Assembly (NCBI RefSeq): GCF_001427285.1
Contig: NZ_LMFV01000012.1
Location: 337,469 to 401,468, forward strand
Direction of reading: 5' to 3'
Source of the DNA: Mesorhizobium sp. Root552
GTDB lineage: Bacteria > Pseudomonadota > Alphaproteobacteria > Rhizobiales > Rhizobiaceae
Length of the DNA stretch: 64,000 bases
A program made the translations under genes and the position numbers. The notes beneath the pieces are model-generated. The model did not search any database. It saw only the letters and a program-made list of their open reading frames with translations, and was not told where the DNA came from. How positions within the stretch are numbered: position 1 is the stretch's first letter; each line of letters begins with the position of its first letter. This document shows positions 41,224 through 49,358 of this stretch, piece by piece.

Positions 41224-42021
41224 ATGCTGAAATCGAAGCTTGTCCTTGCCGGCCTGTTGGCCGTTTTCCTCGTCCCTGTCGCCGCGTTTGCGCAAAGCCT
41301 GCCCGATCTCGGCGGCCGCACCGTGTCGGTCGTGGCGGAAAACGCCTATCCGCCGCTGCAGTTCGTCGATCCCAAGACCGGCGACCAGAAGGGCTGGGAA
41401 TATGACGCGATGGACGAGATCGCCAAGCGCCTCAACTTCAAGATCGAGTACAGCGCGACCTCATGGGACGCGATGATCCAGGCGGTCGCAGACAACCAGT
41501 ACAACATCGGCATGAACGGCATCACCATCAATGACGAGCGCAAGGCCAAGGTCGATTTCTCCGACCCCTACATGCGCTCCGAGCAGTTCATGCTGGTGCG
41601 TTCCGACGAAACCCGCTTCACCGACGCCAAGACCTTCGGCGCGTTCAAGGACGGCCTGATCGGCGCACAGGCCGGCACCACGCCCTTCTACACCGCCGTC
41701 TACAGCGTCCTCGACGGCAATGAGCAGAACCCGCGCATCAAGCTGTTCGAGACCTTCGGCGCCAGCGTTCTGGCGCTCATCTCGGGCGACGTGGACACGG
41801 TCCTCACCGATGGCACAGCCGGCAAGGGCTATGTCGAGAATTCCGGCGGCGGGCTGAAGCTGATCGGCGGGCCGCTCGGCACCGAGGATTTCGGCTTCAT
41901 CTTCCCGAAGAACTCCGACCTCGTCGCCCCCATCAACGCCGCAATCGCCGAACTGAAGAAGGACGGCACCTTGGACGCTTTGACCAAGAAGTGGTTCCTC
42001 GACTACAAGCTCGGCGAATGA
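41224..42021 (+). CDS. Amino-acid-type ABC substrate-binding protein
   Basis: 265 residues with a signal peptide ([10 protein letters not shown], cleavage near residue 24) and GGGGAG ahead of the ATG. The family 3 solute-binding signature is present: [53 protein letters not shown] and [14 protein letters not shown]. Periplasmic. It is followed by a permease but no ATPase gene is adjacent, so the system must borrow one or the ATPase lies elsewhere. Ligand not determined. Confidence 0.88.
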   Translation: MLKSKLVLAGLLAVFLVPVAAFAQSLPDLGGRTVSVVAENAYPPLQFVDPKTGDQKGWEYDAMDEIAKRLNFKIEYSATSWDAMIQAVADNQYNIGMNGITINDERKAKVDFSDPYMRSEQFMLVRSDETRFTDAKTFGAFKDGLIGAQAGTTPFYTAVYSVLDGNEQNPRIKLFETFGASVLALISGDVDTVLTDGTAGKGYVENSGGGLKLIGGPLGTEDFGFIFPKNSDLVAPINAAIAELKKDGTLDALTKKWFLDYKLGE

Positions 42022-42093
42022 TCTTCGAGCTGGTTCCAATTCATGATCGCCATTGAGGGCCTTGCACCGGGAATCCGCGCGGGTTCCCGCTAG

Positions 42094-42912
42094 ATGCCGC
42101 AACCCCTGAAGCTGCAAAAGCCGGATTTCCCGTGGTGGCTAGTTGCCGCCGGGCTTCTGGCCGCCGCCGCCGCCCTATCCATCGCGGAGAGCGATCTCTA
42201 TTCGCAGGTGTTCGCCACCGTCGCCAAGGGCATCGGCATCACCATCTTCGTCACCACGGTCGCCTTCGTCCTGGCCTCCGCTATCGGCCTCGGCATCGCG
42301 CTGATGGCGCTGTCGGGCTCGCGGCTGCTTCGTCAGGCAGCGCGCTTCTATGTCGAGATCATCCGCGGCATACCGATGCTGGTGCTCCTGTTCTGGATCG
42401 CCTTCGCCGGTGCGCCGGCGCTGGTCGCCGCGTGGAACTTCCTCACGCTTCCGCTCCAGCACGCCGGCTTCTTCGAACCGCTCCTGGTGCGCGACGTCTC
42501 CTTGTTGTGGCGAGCGATCATCGCGCTCACCGTCGGCTATTCCGCCTTCATCGCCGAGGTCTTCCGCGCCGGCATCCAGGCGGTCGATCAGGGCCAGGTC
42601 GAGGCGGCCAAGGCGCTCGGCCTGACGCCGTTCCAGCGCTTCCGCCTGATCGTCCTCCCGCAGGCGATCCGCACCATCCTGCCGCCGCTCGGCAACGATT
42701 TCGTCGCCATGGTCAAGGATTCGTCGCTGGTCTCCGTCCTCGGCGTCGCCGACATCACGCAGATGGCCAAGATCTATGCGTCGGGCTCGTTCCGCTTCTT
42801 CGAAACCTATTCCATCGTCGCCTATATCTACCTCATCCTCACCGTCGGCCTGTCGATTGCGCTGAGGGCGCTGGAAAAGCGCATGCGGCGCGGCCACGAC
42901 CCTGCGCGCTAG
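42094..42912 (+). CDS. Amino-acid ABC transporter permease (HisM/GlnP type)
   Basis: 272 residues. Membrane helices at about 11-28, 47-75 and four more. The HisMQ family features are FYVEIIRGIPMLVLLFWIAF near residue 86, YSAFIAEVFRAGIQAVDQGQ near 150 and the EAA coupling loop EAAKALGLTPFQRFRLIVLP near 170. Inner membrane channel for the binding protein encoded 72 bases upstream. Single permease; such transporters may work as homodimers. Confidence 0.9.
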   Translation: MPQPLKLQKPDFPWWLVAAGLLAAAAALSIAESDLYSQVFATVAKGIGITIFVTTVAFVLASAIGLGIALMALSGSRLLRQAARFYVEIIRGIPMLVLLFWIAFAGAPALVAAWNFLTLPLQHAGFFEPLLVRDVSLLWRAIIALTVGYSAFIAEVFRAGIQAVDQGQVEAAKALGLTPFQRFRLIVLPQAIRTILPPLGNDFVAMVKDSSLVSVLGVADITQMAKIYASGSFRFFETYSIVAYIYLILTVGLSIALRALEKRMRRGHDPAR

Positions 42913-42985
42913 CCTGCCGCATTTGCCTCTCGCCCTGCACCGTCATAGGCTGTCCCGATCCGAGGGCTGGTGGAGGACCGGTGCG

Positions 42986-43621
42986 ATGGATCTGGACAAG
43001 GCAAACGCGGCGCTCTGCTCCGTCTATTCGGCGTCCTCGCCGGACGAACTCGCCAAGGCCTATGCCGACTGGGCCGCGACCTATGACAGCGAGACCGCCT
43101 CGCTCGGCTATCTCTTGCCCTTCCTCATCACCGCCTGGGTGGCGCGCTATGTCTCGGCCTCTGAAGGGCCGCTGCTCGATGCCGGCTGCGGCACCGGGCT
43201 CTCCGGCCCGTCGATGAAGGCGCTCGGCTACCATCGCCTCGCCGGCCTCGACCTGTCCGCCGACATGCTCAAGATCGCCGAAAGCCGCCAGACCTATGAC
43301 GACCTGCGCCAGGGCACGCTCGGCGAGACGCTGCCGTGGCCCGACGGCCATTTCCGCGCCTTCTTCTCAACCGGCGTGTTCACCATGGGCCATGCGCCGG
43401 CCTCCGGCCTCGACGATCTTGTTCGCATCACCAGAAGCGGCGGCCACGCCATCTTCACCGTGCGCGACCAGGTGTTCGACAGCGGCGGCTTTGCCGGCGT
43501 CATCGCCACCCTCGAGAAAGAGGGCAAATGGCGGCTGGTCGAGGAAAGCCCCTGGTTCCGCTGCTATGCCGTGACCGAGCCGGAAGCGCGCGTCAAAACC
43601 TTCGTGTTCGAGGTTTTGTAA
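42986..43621 (+). CDS. Class I SAM-dependent methyltransferase
   Basis: 211 residues from ATG 42986 with GGAGG upstream; a longer form starting further upstream is unlikely. SAM motif I LLDAGCGTGLSGPSMKALGY near 64, then LAGLDLSADMLKIAE near 85 and GETLPWPDGHFRAFFSTGVF near 112. The N-terminus SPDELAKAYADWAATYDSE resembles small-molecule methyltransferases of the Williams-Beuren candidate type. Substrate unknown. It lies between a permease and an MgtC-like gene with no obvious link. Confidence 0.83.
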   Translation: MDLDKANAALCSVYSASSPDELAKAYADWAATYDSETASLGYLLPFLITAWVARYVSASEGPLLDAGCGTGLSGPSMKALGYHRLAGLDLSADMLKIAESRQTYDDLRQGTLGETLPWPDGHFRAFFSTGVFTMGHAPASGLDDLVRITRSGGHAIFTVRDQVFDSGGFAGVIATLEKEGKWRLVEESPWFRCYAVTEPEARVKTFVFEVL

Positions 43622-43692
43622 GCCGGCGCGGAACCGCCCGCCGCCCGCGGCGTTGCTTCGACGACAAAACGCCAGGAGCAGGAAAGCGCGCG

Positions 43693-44241
43693 ATGGAACA
43701 ACTCGTCGAGGAATTCGGCCACCCCACCTTCACCTCCTTCCCGGTCATCGTCGCCCGGCTGGCGCTGGCAGCCCTCCTCGGCGCCGCCATCGGCTTCGAG
43801 CGGGAGTGGCAGGCGCGGCCTGCCGGCCTGCGCACGCATATGCTGGTCTGCATCGCCGCCGCCACCTTCGCCATCCTGACCATCGAGATCGTTCATGCGC
43901 CGATGTTCACCACCGACGCCATGAAGGAAGCGGTCAAGGTCGATCCGATCCGCGTCGTCGAGGCGGTCACGGCCGGTGTCGCCTTCCTCGCCGCCGGCAT
44001 CGTCATCTTCACGCGCGGCGAAGTGCATGGCCTGACCACGGGTGCCGGAATGTGGCTGGCCGGGGCCATCGGCGTCGCGGCAGGGCTCGGCCTTTGGCAG
44101 ATCGCTGCCCTTGCCACCCTCATCGCGCTTGTCGTGCTCAGCGTCCTGCACGTTTTCGAACGCCGCCTGGAGATCGGCAGACCCCCAGGCGGCGAAGCCC
44201 CGGCCTCAGGCGGCAAGGCCGGGACCAAGCGTTCGCCTTGA
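43693..44241 (+). CDS. MgtC/SapB-family membrane protein
   Basis: 182 residues, about five membrane helices. The family hallmark ALLGAAIGFEREWQARPAGLRTHM spans residues about 28-50, followed by RVVEAVTAGVAFLAAGIVIF and GLTTGAGMWLAGAIGVAAGL. MgtC-like proteins influence F-ATPase, magnesium homeostasis or phosphate uptake; only the hydrophobic domain is present here, without the C-terminal ACT-like domain. It ends three bases before the convergent exported-protein gene. Confidence 0.85.
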   Translation: MEQLVEEFGHPTFTSFPVIVARLALAALLGAAIGFEREWQARPAGLRTHMLVCIAAATFAILTIEIVHAPMFTTDAMKEAVKVDPIRVVEAVTAGVAFLAAGIVIFTRGEVHGLTTGAGMWLAGAIGVAAGLGLWQIAALATLIALVVLSVLHVFERRLEIGRPPGGEAPASGGKAGTKRSP

Positions 44242-44244
44242 ACG

Positions 44245-44958
44245 CTATTGCTTCATGATCTTGCCCGGCAGGGTGAGGTCGCCGGAAGCGACATCATGCA
44301 CGCCGGTCACGCACAGAAGCGGGGCCTTGCCCTCGGCGTTCACCTGCAGTTCCGCCGTCACCGCGTCGAAGGAAACGCCTTCGCTGCCCTTCACCGGCAC
44401 GGTGATCTTCGCAACCTTGCCTTTCAGGCTCGGCGACATGCCGGGGCTGTCCAGCGCCAGCGGCAGCATCGGGGCGGTCGGCGGCAGGAGATCGATGCCC
44501 GGCGAAACGTCGAGCACCTTCAGGCCCGCGCCGCAGCCGTCGTCCTTGCCCAGCACCACCCAGTGCGAATGCCAGTCGGCGCCGTCATTGGCCGGGTCGC
44601 CGTCGCCGTTTTCGTCGAACAGCGGCGTGTCGTCGAAATCCGGATGCGCGGTGATCGCAAGCGCCAGTATGCCGGACTTTTCGGCAAAGCCCACAGCAGA
44701 GGGGTCGAAGCCGGTCGGCCAGACATAGGCCGCCACCTTGGCGCCCTGCAACTTGCCGGTCGCTTCCGGCTTCACCGATCCGGCCTCGCCGGCCACCTCC
44801 ATCATGAAGGTCGAGAGCCGGCCGTCGGTGGTGGCCGAGGCGGAGGTTATGTCGAACGCCGCCGGCTTCGACGGGTCGATTGCGCTTTCTATGCCGTGGG
44901 CGAAGGCCGTCTGGCCAAGCGCCAGCAGCGCTGCCGCCGCCAGGAGAGAGGTTTTCAT
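44245..44958 (-). CDS. Exported protein of unknown function with a calcium-loop-like segment
   Basis: 237 residues. A Sec signal peptide (MKTSLLAAAALLALGQTAFA, residues 1-20) precedes HGIES. I do not recognise the family. The middle holds an Asp/Asn-rich loop, FDENGDGDPANDGADWHSHW near residue 125, resembling a Ca-binding loop followed by histidines; two cysteines (DDGCGAG and LLCVTG) could form a disulfide. Periplasmic or secreted. Divergent from a MarR gene with paired operator-like repeats between, so it is probably that regulator's target. The HSH cluster and signal may hint at metal binding, which is speculation. Confidence 0.65.
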   Translation of the reverse strand: MKTSLLAAAALLALGQTAFAHGIESAIDPSKPAAFDITSASATTDGRLSTFMMEVAGEAGSVKPEATGKLQGAKVAAYVWPTGFDPSAVGFAEKSGILALAITAHPDFDDTPLFDENGDGDPANDGADWHSHWVVLGKDDGCGAGLKVLDVSPGIDLLPPTAPMLPLALDSPGMSPSLKGKVAKITVPVKGSEGVSFDAVTAELQVNAEGKAPLLCVTGVHDVASGDLTLPGKIMKQ

Positions 44959-44972
44959 GGTTTTGTCTCCGA

Positions 44973-44991
44973 TGGTATTGAGTCGATACCA
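44973..44991. promoter_or_regulatory. Inverted repeat TGGTAT-N7-ATACCA, candidate MarR operator
   Basis: Perfect 6-bp arms just upstream of the exported-protein start. A related half-site, CGATACTA, recurs at about 45039-45046 on the MarR side of the same gap (here the site has CGATACCA). Two related sites in a divergent promoter region suit autoregulation and target control by the MarR protein. Confidence 0.45.
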
Positions 44992-45048
44992 TATTGGCAT
45001 AGCAGGCCGGATTGCGCATTGCAAGATTGGTAGTGTTACGATACTAAG

Positions 45049-45146
45049 ATGCATGTCTCCCGAAAGTGGGAACCGGTTTCGGGACAAAGACATGCATGGA
45101 AGGAGCTAAAGCGTGAGAAGCGAAGCAGAAGTCCGCGAGACGCTTT
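45049..45146. repeat. Composite rhizobial palindromic repeat
   Basis: ATGCATGTCTCCCGAAAGTG ... ACCGGTTTCGGGACAAAGACATGCAT (45049-45097) is a variant of the palindrome repeated at 29588-29798. It is followed by a second stem, AAAGCGT ... ACGCTTT (45108-45146). This two-part layout is common in rhizobial intergenic mosaic elements. It lies in front of the MarR start and could form part of its leader. Confidence 0.75.
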
Positions 45147-45153
45147 GACAGCA

Positions 45154-45711
45154 ATGCGAAATGACGGCGAAACCATTGAACTGATCGAGCGGCTGGCGCG
45201 GCTGGTCACCAACGAGGGCCACGCGCATGGCATGAAGCCGGCGCAGTGGGAGGCGTTGCGCTTCCTTGCCCGCGCCAACCGCTTTTCGCGCACGCCGGGC
45301 GGGCTCACCGCCTATCTCGGCCTCACCAAGGGCACGGTGTCGCAAACGCTGATGTCGCTGGAGCGCGCCGGCCTCGTCGAGAAAACCGCCAATCCGGGCG
45401 ATGGCCGCTCTGTGCGTCTCGACCTGACCGAAAAGGGCAGGGCGCTGTTGCCGCTCGACGGCATGGCGACGATCAAGCAGGCTTTCGAGGCTTTGCCGCT
45501 GTCTCTGCGCGCTTCGCTGGGCGATGGTGTCGCGGCGCTGGTCACGTCGGCGCTTGCGGCGCGCTCAGGCCGCGCCTTCGGCATCTGCCGGGATTGCCGC
45601 CATTTCGCCGCCGATGCGCGCGGATCGGGCCAGCACTACTGCCGGTTGCTCAAGCAGCCGCTGGAAGACGCCGAAGCCGAGCAGATCTGCCAGGAGCAGG
45701 AAGCGGCGTGA
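45154..45711 (+). CDS. MarR-family regulator with C-terminal four-cysteine tail
   Basis: 185 residues from MRNDGETIEL; earlier in-frame codons fall in the repeat. The winged helix lies at about 45-100 (LTAYLGLTKGTVSQTLMSLE; NPGDGRSVRLDLTEKGR). Unusually for MarR proteins, the last 45 residues carry four cysteines in a Zn- or Fe-S-type pattern: Cys145, Cys148, Cys163 and Cys179 (FGICRDCRHFAADARG; HYCRLL; EQICQEQ). This could make it a metal, redox or Fe-S sensor. Divergent from an exported protein whose promoter has paired inverted repeats. Confidence 0.85.
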   Translation: MRNDGETIELIERLARLVTNEGHAHGMKPAQWEALRFLARANRFSRTPGGLTAYLGLTKGTVSQTLMSLERAGLVEKTANPGDGRSVRLDLTEKGRALLPLDGMATIKQAFEALPLSLRASLGDGVAALVTSALAARSGRAFGICRDCRHFAADARGSGQHYCRLLKQPLEDAEAEQICQEQEAA

Positions 45712-45868
45712 GGATGAAAGTCTTGTGCAAATCTGGTGCAAGCAACTATCCCAGCTAAAGTAATCGACCCTGTGAACACCGGGTATGGATGGCATTAATT
45801 CTTGCCGGAATTTTTCTTTTTCTGTTCTAGTTGAAGTGAGGGACGAATCGGAAGCTCGCCGCTAGTTG

Positions 45869-46558
45869 ATGCAACAAAGCCAGAAGCCTTTCGCCATGGA
45901 TTCGCGAGCAATTGAAAAAGCCAAAAGTCGCCTTCGCGTTGCAAAGAAGGCTCTTGCTAACCTACGAACGAGCGAGACGTTTAGGGATTTTTCCGACAAT
46001 TGGTACGTTTTCCTGACATCGGCAAAAAACATCTATACGGTTCTTGACCAAGGGGCGAAAACTTCACCCCAATCTCGCCAATGGTTCGGTGCAAAGAAAC
46101 AAATTCGTAAAGATGATCCGCTCCTCCAATATCTGTATGAGGCGCGGAATGATGATGAGCACGGCCTTGGTTCATCCGTGTCATTGAAAGCAGAAAAGCA
46201 TGAGATAGGCGTATCTTTGCCCGGATATAGCAACTCAATAGTTTTGAATGGAGGGCCATTTAGAAACGTAAGGATCAGTGGTTTTGGCACGGCGGTCGTT
46301 TTTGAGGGCGTGTCTCCACCACGTGATTTGAAGGTAACTTCGCTAGATGGAAAGCCCATACTCGCAAGACGGACACCTGCCACGACAGTTTTGGCAGAAA
46401 TTGCCGCGCGAGGAGATCGCAAGTATTCGCCTCCAACAAGCCACTTGGGTAAAGAAATTCCAGACGCCTCACCAACCGGCGTTGCAGATATGGCAATTTC
46501 CTATCTGGAAGGGCTGCTGAAAGAGGCAGAACGCCTAACACAATCTACGCAGGGCTAA
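45869..46558 (+). CDS. Hypothetical protein in AT-richer accessory patch
   Basis: 229 residues from ATG 45869 (a TTG overlaps it one codon upstream; ATG 45896 is another option). Not recognised. The N-terminal 40 residues are basic and helical (IEKAKSRLRVAKKALANLRT). The middle has RDFSDNWYVFLTSAKNIYTV and YLYEARNDDEHGLGSS, and the C-terminus may be a short helix (AISYLEGLLKEAERL). No signal peptide or membrane helix. Base composition and codon use are clearly less GC-rich than surrounding genes, suggesting recent acquisition. The NWYVFLTSAKN and EARNDDEHG elements resemble HEPN-like or phage-defence accessory proteins only loosely, and I claim no function. Confidence 0.7.
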   Translation: MQQSQKPFAMDSRAIEKAKSRLRVAKKALANLRTSETFRDFSDNWYVFLTSAKNIYTVLDQGAKTSPQSRQWFGAKKQIRKDDPLLQYLYEARNDDEHGLGSSVSLKAEKHEIGVSLPGYSNSIVLNGGPFRNVRISGFGTAVVFEGVSPPRDLKVTSLDGKPILARRTPATTVLAEIAARGDRKYSPPTSHLGKEIPDASPTGVADMAISYLEGLLKEAERLTQSTQG

Positions 46559-46711
46559 CGCGCTCAGGCATACGGCCCATTTGCCTATCAAATCCGCTTC
46601 AGTGCAGAAGTCTGTCCCGTGTTTTAGGTCGCGCATGTGTTTGAGGAGATCGTAGAACAACTCAGCGCGCTGCCCCAGCAATCCCAACCACTTAACCCCT
46701 TTTCTATTCAC
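46535..46711 (-). CDS. Candidate small protein overlapping the convergent hypothetical gene
   Basis: 58 residues from GTG 46711, with AGGAGG ten bases upstream on the minus strand. It begins MNRKGVKWLGLLGQRAELFY and continues as a plausible soluble helical protein with aromatic and charged residues in natural proportion, ending ALALRRLC. It overlaps the end of the convergent 45869-46558 gene by 24 bases. No family was recognised; it could also be a fragment of a lost gene. Confidence 0.4.
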   Translation of the reverse strand: MNRKGVKWLGLLGQRAELFYDLLKHMRDLKHGTDFCTEADLIGKWAVCLSALALRRLC

Positions 46712-47006
46712 GCCCTCAAAACCTCCTTCATACTCCGTCGCAGTTTCTCTCTTGGGAAAGCGGTGTCGCGACGGCGCAATCGTGGGAGAGGAACCGGCGC
46801 CTCGGAGGCGGGCTAACGTGGCTCGCGCCGGGGAGGTTTGGTCTGCCCCCCACGAAGGGACCGGTTGCGTCCTGTGCAGCGTTGAAAGGGGACGCGCTAG
46901 GCTGGCCGAGCGTTGCCCTCACCTTAGCAGCGGCATCTTCTAGGAGAGCCTGTGAGGGGACACGGCAGTTGATGAAAGCGGGCGGATTTGAAATCTTAAA
47001 ACGCCG

Positions 47007-47066
47007 GACGGGCGGTCAGGGGACCGCACATACCTACTAAAACGAGCGATCGCCTGACCGCCCGTC
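47007..47066. repeat. 14-bp perfect inverted repeat
   Basis: GACGGGCGGTCAGG at 47007-47020 and CCTGACCGCCCGTC at 47053-47066 are exact complements with a 32-base loop. No T-run follows. It could be a hairpin of a small RNA or a mobile-element remnant. Confidence 0.7.
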
Positions 47067-47272
47067 TTCCCGACCTCACAACAGGGGTCAGTTCTTTGAC
47101 AATGGCCAGACGCGAAAGCGGGCGTGGCAATGATAAAGTGCAACCTTGGTCAGCCGTCCGGCCATTCCTCGGGTTCCCCGCCAGCGACGAGCGAAGCGAG
47201 CGAGCTTAAAGGCGGGGCAAAGACTCCCAGACGGCTTTAGCCGGGCGTGGCAATGAACAAGCACACCCGTCT

Positions 47273-47468
47273 CTTCGTCATCCTAGGGCGGAGCAGGCCC
47301 GAAGGCCGTCGCGGAGACCCTAGGATCCATGCCGTTACGAGGCGGCAGTGCGCAAAGGGTGAAGAAGACGGCTCTCATTTTGAACCCCTACACATGTCCC
47401 AACCCTCACGGCATGGATCCTCGGGTCGCGCCTTTCGCTACGCTCAGGCTTGCCCGAGGATGACGAAG
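47273..47468. repeat. 196-bp nested palindromic element
   Basis: Outer arms CTTCGTCATCCTAGGG and CCCGAGGATGACGAAG (47273-47288, 47453-47468) and inner arms CCTAGGATCCATGCCGT and ACGGCATGGATCCTCGG (47319-47335, 47408-47424) pair with at most one mismatch each. MITE-like intergenic element; no protein encoded. Confidence 0.7.
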
Positions 47469-47537
47469 GCAAAAAGACGTTCCATGCAATGATGCCCCCC
47501 ATCCAGCCGGCAATTGCCGAGGGCGGAAAAGATTGAT

Positions 47538-47666
47538 ATGAGCGAGGCCATGGAAGAGCTGTTCGGAGACCCGTCCTACAAGGGCTTCGTGCTGCAGGAC
47601 AAGAAGCGCCTGCCAGCGCGCTTTTTTGCGTGCATTTCGGGCGCGCTCGCCAGCCGGCTTTCCTGA
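47538..47666 (+). CDS. Possible 42-residue ORF upstream of leuC
   Basis: Starts MSEAMEELFGDPSYKGFVLQ and ends ASRLS. The first half reads like protein, the second half less so. A weak GGGCGGAAAAG ribosome-like site precedes it. It lies 70 bases before leuC. It may be a small gene, a leader peptide or chance; no leucine-codon run is present, so it is not a classical leu attenuator peptide. Confidence 0.25.
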   Translation: MSEAMEELFGDPSYKGFVLQDKKRLPARFFACISGALASRLS

Positions 47667-47735
47667 GCCGGTCCGCCTTCATGCCGGCGCAGCCGGTTTT
47701 CGCTTCCAAACTTTGACATCGACGGATTTACGCAC

Positions 47736-49160
47736 ATGAGCGCCCCTTCTGAACCCAAATTGCGCACCCTCTACGACAAGATTTTCGACGATCACGTGGT
47801 TGACCGGCAGGACGACGGCACCTGCCTGCTCTACATCGACCGCCACCTCGTCCATGAAGTGACCAGCCCGCAGGCGTTCGAAGGCCTGCGCATGACCAAC
47901 CGCAAGGTGCGCCATCCCGAGCGCACGCTGGCCGTGGTCGATCACAACGTGCCGACCTCGCCGGACCGCGTCAACGGCATCAAGAACGAGGAAAGCCGCA
48001 TCCAGGTCGAGGCGCTGGCCAAGAACGCCGCCGACTTCGGCGTCGAATATTATTCCGAGAAGGACCGCCGCCAGGGCATCGTCCACATCATCGGGCCGGA
48101 GCAGGGCTTTACCCTGCCGGGCATGACCATCGTCTGCGGCGACAGTCACACCTCCACCCACGGCGCGTTCGGCGCGCTGGCGCACGGCATCGGCACGTCC
48201 GAGGTCGAGCATGTGCTGGCAACGCAGACGCTGATCCAGCGCAAGGCCAAGAACATGCTGGTGCGCGTCGATGGCCAGTTGCCGGCCGGCGTCACCGCCA
48301 AGGACATCATCCTCGCCATCATCGGCGAGATCGGCACCGCCGGCGGCACCGGCTACGTCATCGAATATGCCGGCGAAGCGATCCGCTCGCTGTCGATGGA
48401 AGGCCGCATGACCATCTGCAACATGTCGATCGAAGGCGGCGCGCGCGCCGGCCTGATCGCGCCGGACGAAACCACCTTCGCCTATGTCAAGGACAAGCCG
48501 CGCGCGCCCAAGGGTGCTGCGTGGGACATGGCGCTCGACTACTGGAAGACGCTCCAGACCGACGAAGGCGCGCATTTCGACAAGGTCGTGGTGCTCGACG
48601 CTGCCGCGCTGCCGCCCATCGTCACCTGGGGCTCGTCGCCGGAGGACGTCGCCTCGGTGCTCGGCACCGTGCCCGATCCCAATGAGATCGAGGACGAGAA
48701 CAAGCGCAATTCAAAGATCCGCGCGCTCGAATATATGGGCCTTTCCGCCGGCACGAAGATCACCGACATCGAGGTCGATCGCGTCTTCATCGGCTCCTGC
48801 ACCAATGGCCGCATCGAGGATCTGCGCGCCGTTGCCGCCGTCGCCAGGGGCAAGAAGGTCAATGCGCGCGTCAACGCCATGATCGTGCCGGGTTCGGGCC
48901 TCGTGAAGGAGCAGGCCGAGGCCGAGGGTCTCGACAAGATCTTCATCGAGGCCGGCTTCGACTGGCGCGAGCCGGGCTGCTCCATGTGCCTTGCCATGAA
49001 CGACGACCGGCTGAAGCCGCATGAGCGCTGCGCCTCGACCTCGAACCGCAATTTCGAGGGCCGCCAGGGCTTCAAGGGCCGCACCCATCTGGTCTCGCCG
49101 GCCATGGCTGCGGCAGCCGCGATTGCCGGACATTTCGTCGATATCCGCGACTGGCAGTAA
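47736..49160 (+). CDS. leuC: 3-isopropylmalate dehydratase large subunit
   Basis: 474 residues, family-typical length. Isomerises 2- and 3-isopropylmalate in leucine synthesis with LeuD. The start is [20 protein letters not shown]. The [4Fe-4S] ligands are the cysteine in [13 protein letters not shown] near residue 354 and the pair in [13 protein letters not shown] near 415. [20 protein letters not shown] near 135 and [13 protein letters not shown] near 432 are further aconitase-family marks. leuD is not adjacent in the window, the usual separated arrangement in Rhizobiales. A strong terminator follows. Confidence 0.96.
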   Translation: MSAPSEPKLRTLYDKIFDDHVVDRQDDGTCLLYIDRHLVHEVTSPQAFEGLRMTNRKVRHPERTLAVVDHNVPTSPDRVNGIKNEESRIQVEALAKNAADFGVEYYSEKDRRQGIVHIIGPEQGFTLPGMTIVCGDSHTSTHGAFGALAHGIGTSEVEHVLATQTLIQRKAKNMLVRVDGQLPAGVTAKDIILAIIGEIGTAGGTGYVIEYAGEAIRSLSMEGRMTICNMSIEGGARAGLIAPDETTFAYVKDKPRAPKGAAWDMALDYWKTLQTDEGAHFDKVVVLDAAALPPIVTWGSSPEDVASVLGTVPDPNEIEDENKRNSKIRALEYMGLSAGTKITDIEVDRVFIGSCTNGRIEDLRAVAAVARGKKVNARVNAMIVPGSGLVKEQAEAEGLDKIFIEAGFDWREPGCSMCLAMNDDRLKPHERCASTSNRNFEGRQGFKGRTHLVSPAMAAAAAIAGHFVDIRDWQ

Positions 49161-49187
49161 GTAAAGCCGGCTACAAGGCCGGTCGCA

Positions 49188-49220
49188 AAGCTCCGGGACT
49201 TCGCCGTCCCGGAGCTTTTT
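49188..49220 (+). terminator. Intrinsic terminator after leuC
   Basis: AAGCTCCGGGAC-TTCGCC-GTCCCGGAGCTTTTT, a long GC stem with T-run 28 bases after the leuC stop. Confidence 0.93.
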
Positions 49221-49358
49221 ACTTTCAGGAAATAAAGTAGAGCGGCAAAGGAAAACCGTAAAACGGCGATCTGATGCATCTTCTGTTTGAACTTAACCCG
49301 TTGTTTGCGCTTCGGGTCTAAGGGTTTCGTCACGGAACCGGTGGAAGATGCGTCTAGA

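Larger units (their letters stand above)
46712..47537. other. Accessory intergenic region with inverted repeats, no convincing gene
   Basis: About 830 bases. Open frames here look like chance frames. It contains a small stem CCGGCGC/GCGCCGG (46794-46831), a 14-bp perfect inverted repeat (47007-47066), a repeated GGGCGTGGCAATGA near 47120 and 47243, and a larger palindromic element (47273-47468). It looks like repeat-decorated remnant DNA. A small RNA cannot be excluded. Confidence 0.5.

Noticed and set aside
47247..47492. Small plus-strand frame inside the nested palindrome
   Set aside because: It is created by the inverted-repeat sequence and has no ribosome site or protein-like character.
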